Positions 45,304-53,020 of a DNA stretch of 54,557 bases are shown piece after piece. The position numbers and the translations under genes were made by a program. The notes under the pieces were generated by a model. That model saw only the letters and a program-made list of their open reading frames with translations, was not told the origin of the DNA and searched no databases. How positions within the stretch are numbered: the first letter of the stretch is position 1; every line of letters starts with the position of its first letter. Origin of the DNA: Ornithinimicrobium murale (GTDB lineage: Bacteria; Actinomycetota; Actinomycetes; Actinomycetales; Dermatophilaceae); assembly GCF_003352835.1 (NCBI RefSeq), contig NZ_QLVD01000007.1:1-54557 (forward strand), given 5' to 3'.

Positions 45304-46347
45304 GTGGCGAAACTAAACATCGGCATCTACTTGAATTCCCAGAATCCCGAGACTGACGACGCTCGCGCGCGTCTAGAGGGCCTGGTCAAACAGGTGAAGC
45401 TCGCCGAGTCCCATGGATTCGACTCGATCTGGGCCGGTGAGCATCACCTGACTCCAGGCTTTCATTTCTTCCCCCAATTGCCACTTCTCGCACATCTTGC
45501 TGCTTACACGGGTGACATGACGTTGGGCACCAACCTACTGCTCTTACCTTTGCATCGCCCTGTCGAGGTAGCCGAGCAGGTTGCTCTGATCGACATCGCC
45601 ACGCGCGGTCGGTTCATTCTAGCCGTTGGCCAAGGGTACCGCCGGGAAGAGTTCGCGGCATTAGGCGTGCCCTTTGAGGAGAGGTTACCTCGCATGGTGG
45701 AGAGCATCGAGGTTATTCGGCGGTTGTGGACGGAGAGAAATGTGGATCACGAGAGTTCCTCGTTCTCCCTTAAGGGTGCGACCCTGAGACCAAGTCCGTA
45801 CAATCCTTCAGGCCCACCGATCTGGATAGGCGCCACAACTGACCGTGCGATTCGCCGTGCAGCCGAGATTGGGGACGGCTTCATGGCCACCCCGAACGCG
45901 GACAACAACGAGGTCTCCCGCCAAGTGCAGCTCTTTGCCCGATCAGGGCCACAGCGCCGTGTTCAGGGTAAGCCGGCAGTTGGACGCATGCTGGAGGTGT
46001 ACTGCCATGAGGACGCTGATGAGGCTCGGCGACGGGCAGCGCCCCACTTGCTCACGAAGTATGCCTCGTACGCGAAATGGGGGCTGACCGGAAGTGCTGG
46101 CGAAGCAGCCCGTGCTGCTGGAACCATTGAGGACCAGAACGACTTCACCGGCCTCGCCGAGGACCGCTTCGTCATCGGCAAGCCCGACGACGTAGTCGCT
46201 GGTCTGCTCGAACAGCACCGGAAAGTGGGCGTAACTCACTTGGCAATGCGCCTTGCGTGGCCCGGCTCCAAGCAGTCGGACGCCATGGAGTGTATCGACC
46301 TGCTGGGGGCGGAAGTGCTGCCCCGAGTCCGAACAGAGCTTAGCTGA
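45304..46347 (+). CDS. LLM class flavin-dependent oxidoreductase
   Basis: 347-residue luciferase-like monooxygenase: 'LAESHGFDSIWAGEHHLTPG' near residue 40, 'GTNLLLLPLHRPVEVAEQVA', 'GRFILAVGQGYRREEF' and 'PPIWIGATTDRAIRRAAEIGDG', all typical. An upstream in-frame GTG at 45280 exists, but TAGGAG before GTG 45304 decides the start. It uses reduced flavin and oxygen on an unknown substrate. Codons here use more A/T than in the flanking backbone, suggesting transfer. Confidence 0.87.
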   Translation: MAKLNIGIYLNSQNPETDDARARLEGLVKQVKLAESHGFDSIWAGEHHLTPGFHFFPQLPLLAHLAAYTGDMTLGTNLLLLPLHRPVEVAEQVALIDIATRGRFILAVGQGYRREEFAALGVPFEERLPRMVESIEVIRRLWTERNVDHESSSFSLKGATLRPSPYNPSGPPIWIGATTDRAIRRAAEIGDGFMATPNADNNEVSRQVQLFARSGPQRRVQGKPAVGRMLEVYCHEDADEARRRAAPHLLTKYASYAKWGLTGSAGEAARAAGTIEDQNDFTGLAEDRFVIGKPDDVVAGLLEQHRKVGVTHLAMRLAWPGSKQSDAMECIDLLGAEVLPRVRTELS

Positions 46348-46350
46348 CCT

Positions 46351-46362
46351 TCCGTGCACGGA
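46351..46362. promoter_or_regulatory. 12-base palindrome before the quinone-oxidoreductase-like gene
   Basis: TCCGTGCACGGA is a perfect palindrome in the 61-base gap between the LLM and dehydrogenase genes. It shares the TCCG/CGGA arms with the candidate IclR operator but has a 4-base centre. It could be a regulator site or a weak hairpin. Confidence 0.35.
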
Positions 46363-46408
46363 CCTTAGCACCTCTCATGGCTCACCAAGCGTCTAGATGG
46401 GATCGTAA

Positions 46409-47377
46409 ATGCAACGCGTGCGCTTCGACGGGTTCGGCGGTAACGACGTCGTGCGCCTTGAGAGCTTAGAGGACCCTCGGCCGGGCGATGAGCAGGTCCT
46501 GATCGCTGCTCCATATGCCGGTGTGAACCCGCTCGACGTTCTTCAGCGCAACGGGCAGTACCCAGTGCCACACGGGGCGTCACCCGAACTACCCGGCGTA
46601 GAGGTCGGCGGTACCATCGTCGCCATCGGAGGGAGGGTTACCAGGTGGCGACCGGGCGACCGTGTCATGGGACTAGTGACAGAGGGAGGGCTGGCTAGTC
46701 GCGTCCTCGCGCACCAGGACCACCTACTCGCCGTACCCGATGACGTATCCGACCTCGCCGCGGCCACTCTTCCGGAAGCCGTTATCACAGCCTTTGACGC
46801 GCTGTGGCGGGGACGGACCCGCACCAAGGACGTAGTTTTGGTGCGTGGCGTAAACGGCGGCGTCGGCATAGCTTCGTATCGAATTGCAGAATCAATGGGC
46901 GCTATGACATTCGGCATCGTACGCTCCAGTAACACTAAACAAATTCTCCGAACGTACGGGATAACGGCCTGCCTGGAGGACGAATGTTCGGATGCACTAG
47001 TCGAGTTCGGTGGTGCTTCCGTCATCGTTGACCTCGTCGGTGGCGAGTACATCGACGACGACCTGCGACTCCTTGCCCCTGGCGGTCGAATCGTCGCCGT
47101 GAGCATCGCCGCCGGCGCGCATGCGAAGGTCCCTCTCGACCTTCTAATGAGCAAGCGAGCTGACCTCATGGGGACTGTACTGAGGCCGCGGTCGATATCT
47201 GAAAAGGCCAAACTGATAATGGAGGTGGAGAGGAGTGTCGGGCCCTTGATCCGGAGCGGTGCGTTGACGCTGCCAGTGGAGCAGGTGTTCCCGGCCGGGC
47301 GCGTTGCGGATGCATTCGACCACCTACAACTCCCAGGGAAGGTTGGCAAGGTCGTTCTGGAATTTTCAGCCGGCTGA
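46409..47377 (+). CDS. Quinone-oxidoreductase-like MDR protein
   Basis: 322-residue zinc-free medium-chain reductase. The N-terminal half has the GroES-like fold ('APYAGVNPLDVLQRNGQYP', 'PELPGVEVGGTIVAIG', 'WRPGDRVMG'). The Rossmann half has 'VLVRGVNGGVGIASYRIAES'. No zinc-ligand cysteines occur. It should transfer hydride from NAD(P)H to an enone, quinone or related substrate. It ends the plus-strand set that follows the IclR regulator and is the last recognisable island gene. Confidence 0.87.
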   Translation: MQRVRFDGFGGNDVVRLESLEDPRPGDEQVLIAAPYAGVNPLDVLQRNGQYPVPHGASPELPGVEVGGTIVAIGGRVTRWRPGDRVMGLVTEGGLASRVLAHQDHLLAVPDDVSDLAAATLPEAVITAFDALWRGRTRTKDVVLVRGVNGGVGIASYRIAESMGAMTFGIVRSSNTKQILRTYGITACLEDECSDALVEFGGASVIVDLVGGEYIDDDLRLLAPGGRIVAVSIAAGAHAKVPLDLLMSKRADLMGTVLRPRSISEKAKLIMEVERSVGPLIRSGALTLPVEQVFPAGRVADAFDHLQLPGKVGKVVLEFSAG

Positions 47378-47813
47378 ACGGGAAGGGGCTTCTGGTGGAA
47401 GGAGACACTGGTCCGTGGCGCTCGTCAAACGACTGCAGAAAAGTCGGGACTGTCAAGTCCAGATCCACGTCGACTCGCCCAGTCCTACGGCGAAGCGGCA
47501 CTTGCGTGAGCGCGGACAACGGGGAGTGCCCCAAGTCCTGGCATGCGTGCGCACGCAGGTCAAGACGGAAGGGACGGCGACCGCTGACATTCCAGGATGC
47601 CCTTTTGGTGTAACCGGCGGCGCGTCATGCCGCTTGTAGGCTGTCGGCCCCTCGACGAATGTCCGGGACTGCCGCCATGCCGGACTCATGGGGAGGCGGC
47701 ACCTGTGTCTGATGCGCCGGGACCAGAGCGCCGCCGAGCCGTGCGCGGACGGTGTTGACGATGCCATCACTGGAGGGAGGATCCGACCTGGTGACCCTTC
47801 GGTAATTCCGGGG
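47378..47813. other. Gene-free border of the catabolic island
   Basis: I find no convincing gene. The open frames here are short, change strand without ribosome binding sites and match nothing I know. I looked for a second copy of the 18-base attachment-like sequence from 9256 and did not see one. The stretch separates the island from the hypothetical cluster of the right part. Confidence 0.5.
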
Positions 47814-49313
47814 TTAGCGAGCGGGGCCCTCGAGTGCTCGTGCTGTGGCCATGGCGGTGCGCCAGCGGGCCATCCGTGCGGTAGTGGTCGTCGGGGCAGG
47901 TTCTGAACTCGCCTGCTGAGGTGCTTCGGCTCGAGTCCTTCCTTTGCCTTCGATTCCCGTCGCGGTACCCATCGTGCGGGCGGCAGCCCGCACCGTGGCG
48001 TCGCCCAGTCTCCGCATCGTCGGGACCAAGACGGTCGGGAGAGGAGTGCTTGGTTGATTGAGTGCCCGCAACGGCACTCCGCCCTCGGTGCGGGCCTGCT
48101 CCTGACTGGCCCATCGCATGTTCGGGAAGGGCATCGACTGCAGTCGCTCGTTCTGCATTGCCATGGCCGGTTTCGGTGCCACCTGGATGGCCTTGAAGAC
48201 CGCTCTGGTGTCTCGGAAGGCGTGAGCCAGTTCCACGGACGTTGACAAGGAGTGTTGCAGCGTCGGGACCAGGACTACCAGGTCCGTCCTGGCTGCGACC
48301 AGTTGCCCGTGCGCAGGCGCGGTCCGGTCGTGGGTGAGTTCGCGGGTCGCGGCCCGGAGCTCCGTGGCCGCGGCCCGCAGCTCCTGAGGCGCTGGCGCAC
48401 CGGTGCGGGGGGTCAGTGCCTCCCAGACCCTGGTGTTCCGGTCCCACGCCCGCTGGAGGTTCTCCAACGCCGGCGCGAGCCGGGTCCGGTACTGGTTCTG
48501 GTGGATGTGACCCCTTTCGGCGGCGATGCGCCAGAGCAACTGCATGTGCCCGGTGGTGACCATTTCCTGGGACGTCACCGTCCACAACGTTGCTGCGCTC
48601 GGGCTGTTCGCCAGCGCCCGGTGCGCGGCCACGTCCCAGGCGCTCAGGGCATCGGCAAAGCGGTCCCGCTGCAGGGGCTCGCGGTGTTCCCCGTCCAGCG
48701 CGACGGGGTAGGTCTTTTGCACGTAGGTGCCGGCGAGTTGCTCACTGGATCCGATCCTTCTTTGGGCGTCCAGCACGGCGTTGCGCGGGAAGTTGGGTTC
48801 TCGTCCGAGGCTGTGCAGGTCATCGGTCAGGGCGACCGTGACCGCATGGGACGTCAGGTAGAGGGCGTGCATGATGCGCGCCCGGGCGGCGTCGACGTCG
48901 GCGGCCACGTCTTGGGGCATCCGCGCGCTCGTGCTGCGTCCCCGGTAGGTCTGGACGAGGTCACCAGCGCGAAAGAGCTGGCCGGCCAGGTCGACCAGGG
49001 TGTCATCCACCGGCGCGGAGAAGCGGCCGGCCCCGGTCGCGGCCCGCTCGATGCGTTTCTGCACCGAGGCCGCCGACTGCTGCAGTTGGTCCATTAGGTC
49101 GGCCGGGCGCTGCCTGTCACCCCAGGTTGGGTCGGCACCCTCGTCTGTGGGTAGAGCGCGCCAGAGCTCATGGGCGGCACCGATGACCTCGACCCAGCCT
49201 CGGGCCATCCCCAGACCCGACCGCTCTGGTGCCTCATGCAGCAGGTCGCGGACCTGCTGTTCGGCTTCCAGGAGCAGCTCACCGACGCTGCGCCGATCCG
49301 CCTGGGCACTCAT
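47814..49313 (-). CDS. Conserved-looking helical protein of unknown function (499 residues)
   Basis: Large, Ala/Arg-rich, mostly alpha-helical cytoplasmic protein with no signal peptide or membrane segment. Heptad-like stretches occur throughout ('GELLLEAEQQVRDLLHEA', 'DLMDQLQQSAASVQKRIER', 'AATELRAATRELTHD'), and the last 90 residues are Pro/Thr-rich and probably disordered. I recognise no domain. ATG 49313 overlaps the stop of the 118-residue gene upstream (ATGA), so the two are translated together and may form a complex. Confidence 0.75.
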   Translation of the reverse strand: MSAQADRRSVGELLLEAEQQVRDLLHEAPERSGLGMARGWVEVIGAAHELWRALPTDEGADPTWGDRQRPADLMDQLQQSAASVQKRIERAATGAGRFSAPVDDTLVDLAGQLFRAGDLVQTYRGRSTSARMPQDVAADVDAARARIMHALYLTSHAVTVALTDDLHSLGREPNFPRNAVLDAQRRIGSSEQLAGTYVQKTYPVALDGEHREPLQRDRFADALSAWDVAAHRALANSPSAATLWTVTSQEMVTTGHMQLLWRIAAERGHIHQNQYRTRLAPALENLQRAWDRNTRVWEALTPRTGAPAPQELRAAATELRAATRELTHDRTAPAHGQLVAARTDLVVLVPTLQHSLSTSVELAHAFRDTRAVFKAIQVAPKPAMAMQNERLQSMPFPNMRWASQEQARTEGGVPLRALNQPSTPLPTVLVPTMRRLGDATVRAAARTMGTATGIEGKGRTRAEAPQQASSEPAPTTTTARMARWRTAMATARALEGPAR

Positions 49314-49666
49314 GCCAGGTCTCGGATCGCGACGATGAGCCGGACGATCAACTGGGACATGCCCCGCGGGAACTGCTCGATGGGCAGCTCCGCGCTGAGC
49401 CGCTCAGCCTGTCGGAACAGGGCGACCGGGTCCTTCCCCACCGCGACGACCTCCACCTCGGGGTAGGTCTGCCCGGGCAGCATCGCGACCGTCTCGGCCC
49501 ACATGAGCATCGCTTCCAGGCCCAGGTCGCTCGTCCGCAGCGACAACTCGGTGCGCCGCAGGTCGGCTGCTTCACGGGTGGCCTGGTCCAGCAGCATCGC
49601 GATCCGGGTCAGGATCCGGACCGCCTCGGCTGATGGGGTGAAGGTGCCTACAGATGGGTGGGTCAT
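49310..49666 (-). CDS. Small helical protein of unknown function (118 residues)
   Basis: Starts at ATG 49666 with AAGGAG nine bases upstream; the longer open frame to 49798 lacks a site and is rejected. The predicted protein is helical ('AVRILTRIAMLLDQATREAA', 'QAERLSAELPIEQFPRGMSQ') with no recognised motif. First gene of a two-gene operon with the 499-residue protein. Confidence 0.72.
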   Translation of the reverse strand: MTHPSVGTFTPSAEAVRILTRIAMLLDQATREAADLRRTELSLRTSDLGLEAMLMWAETVAMLPGQTYPEVEVVAVGKDPVALFRQAERLSAELPIEQFPRGMSQLIVRLIVAIRDLA

Positions 49667-49909
49667 GGTGGTGCTCCTTGTCTTGTTCTGGAGGGCTCGA
49701 GCACCATCGACCCACGCCGCCCAGGCAGTACGGGAGGTCGCTCGGCAACCTGTGGATAACTTCTCGGCACTGTCCGTGCCTGCTGGCAGGGTCCTCATAT
49801 GGACCTAAAGCCGCACCACGGCTCCCCAGAGAGTCACCACCACGGACTGCGCAACGTCACGACTAGTGCTGTTTAGACAGTTCTTCAGACGACAAAGGAC
49901 AAGATCGGG
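49667..49909. promoter_or_regulatory. Divergent promoter region of the 118-residue and M48-like genes
   Basis: 243 bases with no gene. CTGT-TTAG-ACAG at 49869-49880 is a short inverted repeat in an A/T-richer stretch, and AAAGGACAAG lies before the plus-strand ATG at 49910. Promoters for both directions should be here. Confidence 0.4.
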
Positions 49910-50806
49910 ATGGCCGCAACACGGGCACGAGTCGCACGAGGACTGCTTCTCGTGGTTCCTCTGCTGATGAGTGCGGCGCTGGCCCTGGTGTTCGGCTCGC
50001 TCATTCCCGTCTTCGGTGCCTCAGCGCTGTTCGGGGCGCTCGGACTGGCGGCGTGGGCGGCGTGGGCGCCGGCGGGAGAGCGGGCGGTCGCCCGGGTACT
50101 CCTGGGGGCGCACGAGCCCACCATGTTCCAGCGGTACACCCTCGCGCCGGTCGCCCAGCTCCTGCTGGATTACACCGGGGATCCCCCCGAGAGGCTCCAG
50201 TTGCGGGTGATCAAGAACCCCGAGGTCGCGGCCTACGGCTGCGGCCGCGGAACGCTCCTGGTCTGTACCGGCCTCATCGAGGCGCTGGCCAGGAACCGTC
50301 TCCCTGCCACCGAGGCGGCCGCGGTCATCACGCACGAGCTCGGGGTCATGCGCGCCGGCCTCACCCGCAGCGAACCGCCGCTGCTGGTGCTGCTGCTGCC
50401 TTGGCGCCTCTGGCTGACCGTGATGGGCGCCATGTGGCACGTCGCAAAGTCACTGATCCCCGGCCCCCTGTTCCGGATCGCTCCCGGCCTGATGTTCGGT
50501 GCCATGCTCTGGCTCGGCTACAACCGAGGCGACCCAGCCTATTTCCTGGCCGCAGCCCTCCTGGCCGTCGCCTTCGGCACCTACCGGGCGCACCTGTGGT
50601 GGGCCAACGAGCGAAGCCGGGTCGGCGACCGATACGTCTACCAGTGCGGACTGGGGCAGCCGCTAGCCAACATCCTGATGCGCAGCCACGACGACCGGCA
50701 CACCCGCGACCGGGTCGTCCGCCTACGGACCGGAGTGTTCGCAACCCACGGCACCGACACAGGCTGGGCCACCCCGGCACCCGGTGACCTCCCCGCACGC
50801 CCCTAG
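49910..50806 (+). CDS. M48-peptidase-like membrane protein with broken zinc motif
   Basis: 298-residue protein with hydrophobic segments at about 10-55, 155-175 and 190-225. The layout follows HtpX/M48 peptidases: 'AYGCGRGTLLVCTGLIEAL' before the motif, then His142-Glu143-Leu-Gly-Val146, then 'WWANERSRVGDRYVYQCG' with Glu234 where the third zinc ligand is expected. The second histidine of HExxH is valine, so classical protease activity is doubtful. The C-terminal tail is charged. ATG 49910 follows AAAGGACAAG. Whether the family keeps this valine is unknown to me. Confidence 0.7.
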   Translation: MAATRARVARGLLLVVPLLMSAALALVFGSLIPVFGASALFGALGLAAWAAWAPAGERAVARVLLGAHEPTMFQRYTLAPVAQLLLDYTGDPPERLQLRVIKNPEVAAYGCGRGTLLVCTGLIEALARNRLPATEAAAVITHELGVMRAGLTRSEPPLLVLLLPWRLWLTVMGAMWHVAKSLIPGPLFRIAPGLMFGAMLWLGYNRGDPAYFLAAALLAVAFGTYRAHLWWANERSRVGDRYVYQCGLGQPLANILMRSHDDRHTRDRVVRLRTGVFATHGTDTGWATPAPGDLPARP

Positions 50807-50852
50807 CCAAGGTGCCTCAACGAGATGGCCCCGGACGCTCGAGCGCCTCGTC

Positions 50853-51000
50853 CTAGGGTGAGTACTCGACCAGGCTGCTGCGAACGGCCCTGTCGTGGGC
50901 CAGGCGCTGTTCGGCCGACACCCGCTGTCGGGAGGTCCTGTTCGACCAACCGCGCGACCAACGCCGCACGCCTGGCCATCTCTTCCGGACGCACGCTCAC
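50853..51000 (-). pseudogene. Small helical protein gene with a frameshift
   Basis: GTG 51000 overlaps the upstream stop. The frame reads 'MSVRPEEMARRAALVARLVEQ', then loses coding character. Removing one C from CCC near 50932 restores 'RQRVSAEQRLAHDRAVRSS' and a TAG at 50853, giving about 48 residues. The repaired product is a charged helix resembling small coiled-coil partners. Either a real mutation or an assembly error. Confidence 0.5.
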
Positions 51001-51556
51001 GATGCCTCTCCCGAATCAAAGAGGACCGCTCCGACCGCCCGCAGCCCGCGCGGGCGCCGTAGACCGGGTTGTGCGGCCACCGTCCCCAACGCCAGGTTCA
51101 GCAGCTCGAGGCCCTCGCGGGCCGGCCCGCCCGCGATCGCGACGAACCGGCCGCACAAACCGACAGACACTCCGCCGATCAGTTCGACGTTGGCATGGGT
51201 CGGCTCCGCGGCCGCCAACGGCGCCAGAGCGCGCTCTGCCGCGCTCAGCGCCAGGGCCAGCGAGGCCGCGGGACCCGCGAGGTCAGCACCGCCCTCGACC
51301 AGTTCAGCGCCACCGACGCTGCGCATCGCCTCGAGCAACCCGCACGCCTGACGACGCACGCCAGTGAGGTTGCGCAGCACGTCCACGGCCTGGTCAACCG
51401 CCACGCGATCCTGCCCAGCAGTCAGCGCATCGCGCAGCGCGGCCACGTCGCCACCGCGGCGTTTCACGACCACACGCAGGTCGCCCGTCAGACCACCAAC
51501 TCGCGCAGCGTCTGCACAAGGTCTTCGGCACCTCGGCGGTGCACCACGAGATGCAT
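50997..51556 (-). pseudogene. Unknown-function gene with a frameshift near its 5' end
   Basis: ATG 51556 shares one base with the previous stop (TGATG) and opens 'MHLVVHRRGAEDLVQTLREL', then meets TGA near 51489. The next frame continues 'LTGDLRVVVKRRGGDVAALR' to the stop at 50997, about 185 residues in all. One extra base near 51495 would fuse them smoothly. The product would be Ala/Leu-rich and helical, with 'VELIGGVSVGLCGRFVAIAG' in the middle. No family recognised. Confidence 0.55.
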
Positions 51557-52262
51557 CACCGGGAGATCCCCCGGTCCAGTTCATGAGTGGGAGTGCCCTC
51601 TGCGCGGCGCGCCTCCAGCAGTGCCCGTGACCCCTCGGCCATCGCCCCAGAATGCCCCACGGCGTGAGCCAGGTCAGCCGTGACCTGCACCAACGATTCC
51701 TCCGCGTGCGCCCCGCTGCTAAAACTGCTCAGCAAGGATCGACTCATCGCCTCCACTTCCGGCCCGCTCACCCGCTCAACCCCCTCCAGGGCGGTGCGGG
51801 CCATCGTGCCAGTGCGGCGCAGCGCGCTCGTGGCCTCCTCGACAGCAGGGGTGGCCTGGTCGATCAATACGCCCAGACGGTTCACTCTCGTGCTCAGTGC
51901 CACCCCGTCCACCCGGGACTGCTCCCGGTCACCGTGAGCTGGAAGATCCTGCATCTTCGTCCGTGCGGCACCAACACACCAACCGGCCTGAGCCAGGTGC
52001 TCCTGCGCGGCCAGGCCCGCCTCGACACCTCGCCCGGCATACCGCATGAGCTCGCGCAGCCCGTCAGCCACGGTTTCCCCGTTCGGGTCCGGCCGCTGCC
52101 ACCGCGGCCAAACTCCACGTCAGCCAGCGCGCGCAAGCCACGCGCTAGGCACTCCTCCACCTCGGTGACGCCGTCACGGGCCAGCCGGACAGTCCGCCTG
52201 GCCTCCAGGCCTCGTGGATGTCCAGTTGCGGGCCGGGCCGCATGTAGCACTGCTCACTCATG
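51556..52262 (-). pseudogene. Unknown-function helical protein gene with two frameshifts
   Basis: ATG 52262 starts 'MSEQCYMRPGPQLDIHEA', overlapping the stop of the gene before it. An 8-base insertion, TGGAGGCC, near 52201-52210 duplicates flanking GAGGCC and shifts the frame. Coding resumes as 'RRTVRLARDGVTEVEECLAR' and shifts again near 52102-52114 into the last 170 residues ('VADGLRELMRYAGRGVEAGL' onward). Repaired, it is about 235 residues, fully helical. GTG 52071 alone could start a shorter intact protein of 171 residues, so partial function is possible. Confidence 0.55.
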
Positions 52263-52547
52263 ACCGGTCCCCCATCCCCGCGGTGTCGACCACCCCGGTG
52301 CTGGTTCGATGATCTTGGCGGCCACACCAAGAGCCTCATCCACCTGGTGACCGCCCTTAGCGGCAGACCGTTGAGCCGCAGTCAACTCCTCCCGCGTCGC
52401 GCCCACGACCTCGTCCACCTCTGGGATGCCTTCACTCACCGCGTCCACCGCCTCACCTTGGAAGAATCGGGACCACCTCACCCGGCCCTCACCCCCTAAA
52501 GCCCCAGCAACTCCTCCCAGAGACTCACCCTCCTGATCGAGTTGCAC
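52254..52547 (-). CDS. Small protein of unknown function (up to 97 residues)
   Basis: The frame ends by overlapping the next gene's ATG and contains a clearly helical core, 'VDEVVGATREELTAAQRSAA' then 'KGGHQVDEALGVAAKII'. The start is uncertain: GTG 52547 is the longest, but an internal GTG near 52484 would give about 76 residues. First gene of the minus-strand cluster of helical proteins. No domain recognised. Confidence 0.5.
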   Translation of the reverse strand: MQLDQEGESLGGVAGALGGEGRVRWSRFFQGEAVDAVSEGIPEVDEVVGATREELTAAQRSAAKGGHQVDEALGVAAKIIEPAPGWSTPRGWGTGHE

Positions 52548-53020
52548 ATACCAGAAGGCTTGGGCCGCAGCAGATCCGCGGTGACTTGCACGGTGCGTCA
52601 GGGCCAGTGGCGCGCATGTGGCTGGCTATATCTTTGTTCATCAATTGCCCGACAGATAAAGGAAGATAAGCAATGGACCGTCGAGGTCCAGAAGAGCCGC
52701 CGCGACCACGCACTGGGACGCGCAGGTGATGCGTGACGTAACCACAATCGGGCACTTCGGCCCGGGAGACCTCGAGTACCCCCTCACCAGTCCCGGGCAG
52801 CTGGCCCAGGTAGCTAGGTCCCCTGATCCCGACCGCCCCTACACCCAGAAGGCCCAGCCGTATCTGACCGGTCTCGGCCCTGTCTCGCGGTGACACCGGA
52901 CCGCGGCACAGTGAGACGAAGCCCCATCAGCGCTGGTCAAGGCCGCCACGATCGGACATGGAATCCGATGCCCCCACTACCCCTTCCGGGACAAGCCCCC
53001 TGCCGGACGCCGTCACAGTC
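52548..53020. other. Intergenic region with two possible tiny plus-strand ORFs
   Basis: A locally A/T-rich stretch at 52625-52672 ends in AAAGGAAGATAAGCA, a good ribosome binding site, before ATG 52673. That frame codes 18 residues and its stop overlaps ATG 52728, which opens 54 residues ('MRDVTTIGHFGPGDLEYPLT' onward) ending near 52893. The coupling looks gene-like, but no homologue is known to me. The A/T-rich part probably also holds the promoter of the minus-strand cluster. Confidence 0.35.

Noticed and set aside
47378..47813. Second attachment site or integrase remnant at the right border
   Set aside because: No match to the 18-base sequence and no recombinase-like frame was found.
48252..49097. 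281-residue plus-strand frame opposite the 499-residue gene
   Set aside because: Gly/Arg/Val-rich shadow; the minus-strand frame is longer, helical and coupled to an upstream gene with a good ribosome binding site.
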